DNA of 64,000 nt from Vibrio mimicus CAIM 602 (GTDB lineage Bacteria; Pseudomonadota; Gammaproteobacteria; Enterobacterales; Vibrionaceae), in assembly GCF_000338875.1 (NCBI RefSeq), contig NZ_AOMO01000021.1, positions 1 through 64,000 on the forward strand. The letters run 5' to 3'. This document shows positions 58,135 through 64,000 of the stretch, one piece after another (position 1 is the stretch's first letter; each line of letters starts with the position of its first letter). Position numbers and translations under genes: made by a program. A model generated the notes under the pieces. It ran no database searches and was not told where the DNA came from. It was given only the letters and a program-made list of their open reading frames with translations.

Positions 58135-59272
58135 TGTGACCTCCGAGCATGCTGTTATCCACCACGCTATCATCGGCACTGACACCATCAAGAATTTCGA
58201 CTTGAATACCATCGGATAGACCCAGTTTAACCGGGTGAGCGGTATAGCCTTTTTCAGATTGATCCGCAATCAACACCATGGGTGTGTCGCCGTAAAACTG
58301 CAAAGCACGTTCAGGAAGGGTGAGCACATCTTCAGCACGCTGCAATGTAATTTGAGCACTGGCAGAAAAACCGGAGCGCAAAGTAATGTTATCTGGGATC
58401 TGTAATTGACCGATTTCTACTTCAAAACCGTTATCGAAGCTTTGGCCTTCTTTATTTTCCGGATTGTTTAAACGTTCAGACTGAATTGCCACTTTGGTCA
58501 ATTGGCCTTCAATAGCTTGTTCTGGGTAGGGCGCAACAGTGATGATTGCTGGCATACCTGAAATGAGTTGTGCTGCATCGTGTTCACTGACACTACCTTT
58601 AAACACGATGTTTTTCATATCAGCCAACTGCATCATTTCGGTTGCCACTTGGCTTGATTCGGTCGAGATAATCGGTTCACCCACTTCCACTTTAATATTC
58701 AAAATGGTGCCACTGATGGGAGCGTAAAGGGTAGAAGAGAGTTTCGCTTGACCAATGGAGGCTTCACCGCTGCGGATCAATTCCAGATTTTGGCGTTTCT
58801 GCTGCACTTCCGCTTTTTTGGCTTTGACCTCTGCTTTAGCACGGACGTAGTCGTCGTAATTTTCTGGGATGATCTTCTGTTTAACTAAATGTTCAAGGTT
58901 GGCTAAACGTTGTAAATCAGATTCTAAATTGGCTTCGCTTTGCATTAACTCCGTTGAAGCATCGGTCAATGCTTGTGGAGTCGGGTTAGGGCGCACCTTG
59001 ATTAAGGGTTGCCCTTGTTCAACCAATTGACCTTCACGCACATAGATTTCGCCGACAATGCCATTGATTTGCGATTTTATTGCAACCGCGTGTGAAGGCA
59101 TGATTTGTCCCACCGCAACTGCTTGCTTTTCCACCGTACCGCGATTGACCGTGAGAGTGGGTAATGAAGGTGCGGATTCCTGCTGATATGAAAGAGTGTA
59201 ATAGCCCCCAGCAAGCCCAATTCCGATCAAGGTTGCCAATATTGTCCAACGTTTTGTCATAAAAATACTCAT
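58127..59272 (-). CDS. HlyD/MacA-family periplasmic adaptor
   Basis: The 381-residue protein has an N-terminal membrane helix (about residues 8-27), lipoyl halves (INGIVGEIYVREGQLVEQGQ and APISGTILNIKVEVGEP), a long helical hairpin (about 105-175), and a beta-barrel. It resembles MacA. First gene of a five-gene operon running to 53679: adaptor, TolC, two permeases, ATPase. Confidence 0.9.
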   Translation of the reverse strand: MSIFMTKRWTILATLIGIGLAGGYYTLSYQQESAPSLPTLTVNRGTVEKQAVAVGQIMPSHAVAIKSQINGIVGEIYVREGQLVEQGQPLIKVRPNPTPQALTDASTELMQSEANLESDLQRLANLEHLVKQKIIPENYDDYVRAKAEVKAKKAEVQQKRQNLELIRSGEASIGQAKLSSTLYAPISGTILNIKVEVGEPIISTESSQVATEMMQLADMKNIVFKGSVSEHDAAQLISGMPAIITVAPYPEQAIEGQLTKVAIQSERLNNPENKEGQSFDNGFEVEIGQLQIPDNITLRSGFSASAQITLQRAEDVLTLPERALQFYGDTPMVLIADQSEKGYTAHPVKLGLSDGIQVEILDGVSADDSVVDNSMLGGHNE

Positions 59273-59447
59273 TTACCACATCAATCAATTACAGACTGGG
59301 GTGAGACTTGTGATGATAAGGAAAGTTCAAAAAAACAATGTTTTTTAACATGGTTAATCCATTCATGCCATTGATCCTCGTCTATGGAATGCTTTAAACA
59401 TTGAATGGGATAAAGATGAAGTGGAAGAAAAAGTATTCGGCTCAATA

Positions 59448-59480
59448 CAAAAAGCTCTGCCATTGGATGACAGAGCTTGT
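59448..59480 (-). terminator. Terminator of the metallo-beta-lactamase-fold gene
   Basis: On the minus strand AAGCTCTG pairs with CAGAGCTT across an 11-base loop, followed by TTTG. Confidence 0.75.
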
Positions 59481-59527
59481 TTGGTAAAGGAAATGGCAGA
59501 CATCAATCCCACAATTTAAGGGGCAAA

Positions 59528-60640
59528 TTAGTGATCAATCATGTCTGCCAGAATCATTGCGGCGTGGGTTTCAACGGCTCCTGATTCAAAACCGTACATG
59601 TGGCCATATTTCCCTGTGAGAGCGGACTTCACATTGGCAGTAATTTCATCTTGCCAGCGTTTGAACCAAATAAAGTGGTTACCATCACTCAGCACTGGTG
59701 TGTATGGCACAACCTCTAATTGCTTGCCAACTTCCGCTCTTACATCGGCGATGTATTGCAGTAAATCTTTCACGTCCTGCTTTGAGCCGATATTGCCGTG
59801 TCCACCATTAATGAAATCCCATTGCCAGCCTAGATGTTTACCGAGCAAGTTTTGTAAATCTTCCTCGTAACCGTGGAAGTGTTCTGCGCCAGCAAAATTG
59901 TAAAACGGTAGCTGATCTGGGTTAATCATGTCAGCGAAGTGCAGTACACGATCACTTGGAATCATAATCATGGTGTTATCTGGCGTATGGCCAGAGCCAG
60001 AAGGCGCAATCAAATGAACTTTTACTGAGCCAAACTTCACAACTTGCGGTTTTCTTAGATCGTACACTTCATTCGGTGCTGGAACTTTTGTTGTTTTTAC
60101 GCCGTTTTCATTCACTTCCGCATGCTGAGCGATTTTGTTGGCAACCGCTTGGCTAGCAATGACACGTACGTTATTCACACTCGGATAGTTTTTCTTAATC
60201 AACTCGACCAATTGGTTTCCGCCGCCCACGTGATCTAAGTGATAGTGGGAATACAGAATTGTTGTGATCGGCTTATTAGTAATGGATTGAACACCTTTAA
60301 ATAGGGCATCAATACGGCCATCGCCAAGCGGGTCAATCAGCATCACGGAATCTTCGTTAACAATCACAGTCGCGTTGTAGTAATTCACGCCAACCCAGTA
60401 GGTGTTCTTACCTAATTTCTGTACCGTGGCTTTACTGTCGTCGAATTGGCGATCATAAAGGTTATTAATTTTCTGGCCGAGTTTTAGTGATTTAGTGGCT
60501 GATGGTTCAACTTCTGTTTGCACCACTTTACTGGAAGTCTCATCCGGAAAATAAATGCTGCGTTTGTGTTCATGTGCGTTGGCATTAAAAGCAAAGAGTG
60601 CGGCAGCAATAGGGGCTAGAGCTAGGTTTGGAATTTTCAT
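59528..60640 (-). CDS. Periplasmic metallo-beta-lactamase-fold hydrolase
   Basis: A 370-residue precursor with signal peptide (ending NANAHEH), and the zinc motif HYHLDH (HxHxDH) followed by further histidines in GSGHTPDN and INGGHGNIG. The fold covers beta-lactamases, lactonases and many other hydrolases. Length and an extended C-terminal region suggest a non-antibiotic substrate, but this cannot be settled by eye. GGAG precedes the ATG at 60640. It is transcribed away from a LysR regulator, its likely controller. Confidence 0.85.
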   Translation of the reverse strand: MKIPNLALAPIAAALFAFNANAHEHKRSIYFPDETSSKVVQTEVEPSATKSLKLGQKINNLYDRQFDDSKATVQKLGKNTYWVGVNYYNATVIVNEDSVMLIDPLGDGRIDALFKGVQSITNKPITTILYSHYHLDHVGGGNQLVELIKKNYPSVNNVRVIASQAVANKIAQHAEVNENGVKTTKVPAPNEVYDLRKPQVVKFGSVKVHLIAPSGSGHTPDNTMIMIPSDRVLHFADMINPDQLPFYNFAGAEHFHGYEEDLQNLLGKHLGWQWDFINGGHGNIGSKQDVKDLLQYIADVRAEVGKQLEVVPYTPVLSDGNHFIWFKRWQDEITANVKSALTGKYGHMYGFESGAVETHAAMILADMIDH

Positions 60641-60753
60641 GTTCTTTCTCCTCAATCAGGTGAGAAGAAAGATAAAGGAGAAACAAACATATCAAAAATG
60701 CATGGTTGTTATAGTATGTATATCATTCACGCAAAGAACTATAAGGTGATGAG

Positions 60754-61683
60754 ATGGTCGCTCCCGACATCAACTTGCGCAGTATCGACCTGAATTTATT
60801 AACGATTCTAGAAAAGTTATTGATTCATAAACATATAAGCCAAGCCGCACAAGCCCTGAATATGAGTCAGCCTGCCGTCAGTCGAGCCTTAATGCGCCTA
60901 CGTGAGCAATTTGATGATCCCTTACTGGTTAAAGTGAAGAATGAATACCGCTTAACATCCAAAGGGGAGCGTTTGCGCGGAGAGCTAGAAAGCTCACTGA
61001 ATACCATTCGCCATATGCTGGTGGAAGAGACGTTCGACCCTTTGCACTATTCTGGTGTGCTTACCATTGGTGCTCTGGATTTTGAGATGATGATGATTGT
61101 GCCGAAATTACTGGCACGCTTTCAGCAAAGATCTCCTAATTTGAAGCTGCAAATCGTGGCTTACAACGCTTACATGCCTTTGCATGATTATTTAGAGCAA
61201 GTGGCCGATTTACTGCTTTATTCCACCGATGAGTCTCCAACCAATGTGTTTAAGCAGCGGCTGTTTAGTGATAACTATGCCGTGGTGATGTGCCGTCAAC
61301 ACCCATTCGTGAATTCACCCATGACTCTGGAGCGTTATTGCCAAAGTCGGCATGTGATCATTTCCGGTAATGGATTAGGAAAAACCGACATGGATCATGA
61401 GTTGAAACGCCTCAATCAAGAGCGAGATGTCGTCGCCTCGCTTCCCCACTTTTCTATGGTGCCAGAGCTATTAATGAACACAGATTTAATTGCCACCTTG
61501 CCAAAACGTTTAGTGACCCATTTGGGTGGACGTTATGAGATTGCGGTTGCAGATTTGCCTTTCAGAACCGCGGATTTCCGGGTTGAACAATTCTGGCACT
61601 TAATTCACCACCACAGTCCTATTCACCAGTGGGTTAGGCAGGAAATCAAGGCATTGGTGGATGAGGAAATAAGTCGGGGATAA
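60754..61683 (+). CDS. LysR-type transcriptional regulator
   Basis: The 309-residue protein has the N-terminal helix-turn-helix (LNLLTILEKLLIHKHISQAAQALNMSQPAVSRAL, shown here only to mark its place at residues 10-45) and a C-terminal effector-binding domain from about residue 95, in the NodD/LeuO-like subgroup. The start follows AAGGTGATGAG. Divergent from the hydrolase gene with 113 bases between starts, the classic arrangement for regulation of the neighbour. Effector unknown. Confidence 0.92.
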   Translation: MVAPDINLRSIDLNLLTILEKLLIHKHISQAAQALNMSQPAVSRALMRLREQFDDPLLVKVKNEYRLTSKGERLRGELESSLNTIRHMLVEETFDPLHYSGVLTIGALDFEMMMIVPKLLARFQQRSPNLKLQIVAYNAYMPLHDYLEQVADLLLYSTDESPTNVFKQRLFSDNYAVVMCRQHPFVNSPMTLERYCQSRHVIISGNGLGKTDMDHELKRLNQERDVVASLPHFSMVPELLMNTDLIATLPKRLVTHLGGRYEIAVADLPFRTADFRVEQFWHLIHHHSPIHQWVRQEIKALVDEEISRG

Positions 61684-61702
61684 ACAGGAGCTCGACGAAC
61701 AG

Positions 61703-61735
61703 AAAAAGGCTGCCTATTGGCAGCCTTTGAGTTTT
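61703..61735. terminator. Bidirectional terminator between lysR and katG
   Basis: AAAGGCTGCC/GGCAGCCTTT with loop TATT, T-rich on the plus side and five T on the minus side, so it can serve both convergent genes. Confidence 0.9.
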
Positions 61736-61761
61736 ACAACAGTCGTTTTTACAAGACTGTA

Positions 61762-63939
<2,178 letters not shown>

Positions 63940-64000
63940 TTACTCCTTGCTTCGCGTTACTTAAGTCGAATTCATCATTCGATTTCCAAAACAGCTTGAA

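Overview
The window reads as chromosomal DNA of a Vibrio close to V. cholerae (V. cholerae itself, V. mimicus or V. metoecus). The evidence is protein-level resemblance and a gene order that, from memory, follows V. cholerae chromosome 1 from the FrhA adhesin region (about VC1620) to katG (about VC1560). No database search was possible, so the species is inferred. Gene density is high. No insertion sequence, integron, CRISPR array or prophage was seen.

Layout. 1-4017: C-terminal end of a giant RTX adhesin. 4118-11656: housekeeping genes (DUF1415, MFS exporter with a broken divergent LysR gene, glutaredoxin, YgjP-type metalloprotein, rlmF, PilF-like lipoprotein, metA under three tandem MetJ boxes, a P-loop kinase). 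11660-16359: a TolC/HlyD/two-permease export operon with no ATPase gene. 17113-23057: a CitA/DcuS-type two-component system, two periplasmic binding proteins around cheV (one frameshifted) and a frameshifted DUF2726 gene. 23058-24564: a diguanylate cyclase and two tRNA-Val genes. 24777-29964: an MFS exporter and the galTKM operon behind two GalR-like operators. 30288-36525: an accessory pair, a cytoplasmic GH29 alpha-L-fucosidase and a frameshifted AcfD/SslE-type M60 metalloprotease. 36610-40191: oxidative-stress genes (YkgB/RclC-like, katB, ankB, sodC). 40362-41925: small conserved genes.

43453-53610 is the most coherent accessory block. An unknown small gene plus fumC, then sufABCDSE, then nrdHIEF each start behind a clear Fur box. 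The nrd promoter also carries a NrdR box pair with centres 32 bp apart. Functionally these are iron-sparing replacements: an iron-free fumarase, stress Fe-S assembly, and a class Ib ribonucleotide reductase that can use manganese. I propose it as an iron-starvation island.

53679-59272 is a MacB-like tripartite efflux operon. The window ends with a periplasmic metallo-beta-lactamase-fold enzyme and its divergent LysR regulator, and katG.

Four genes are split by single-base frameshifts, each at or next to a short A-run (LysR near 6244, binding protein near 19820, DUF2726 near 22733, AcfD near 32553). This pattern may be real decay, slippage at A-runs, or sequencing error, and should be resolved before these genes are called dead.
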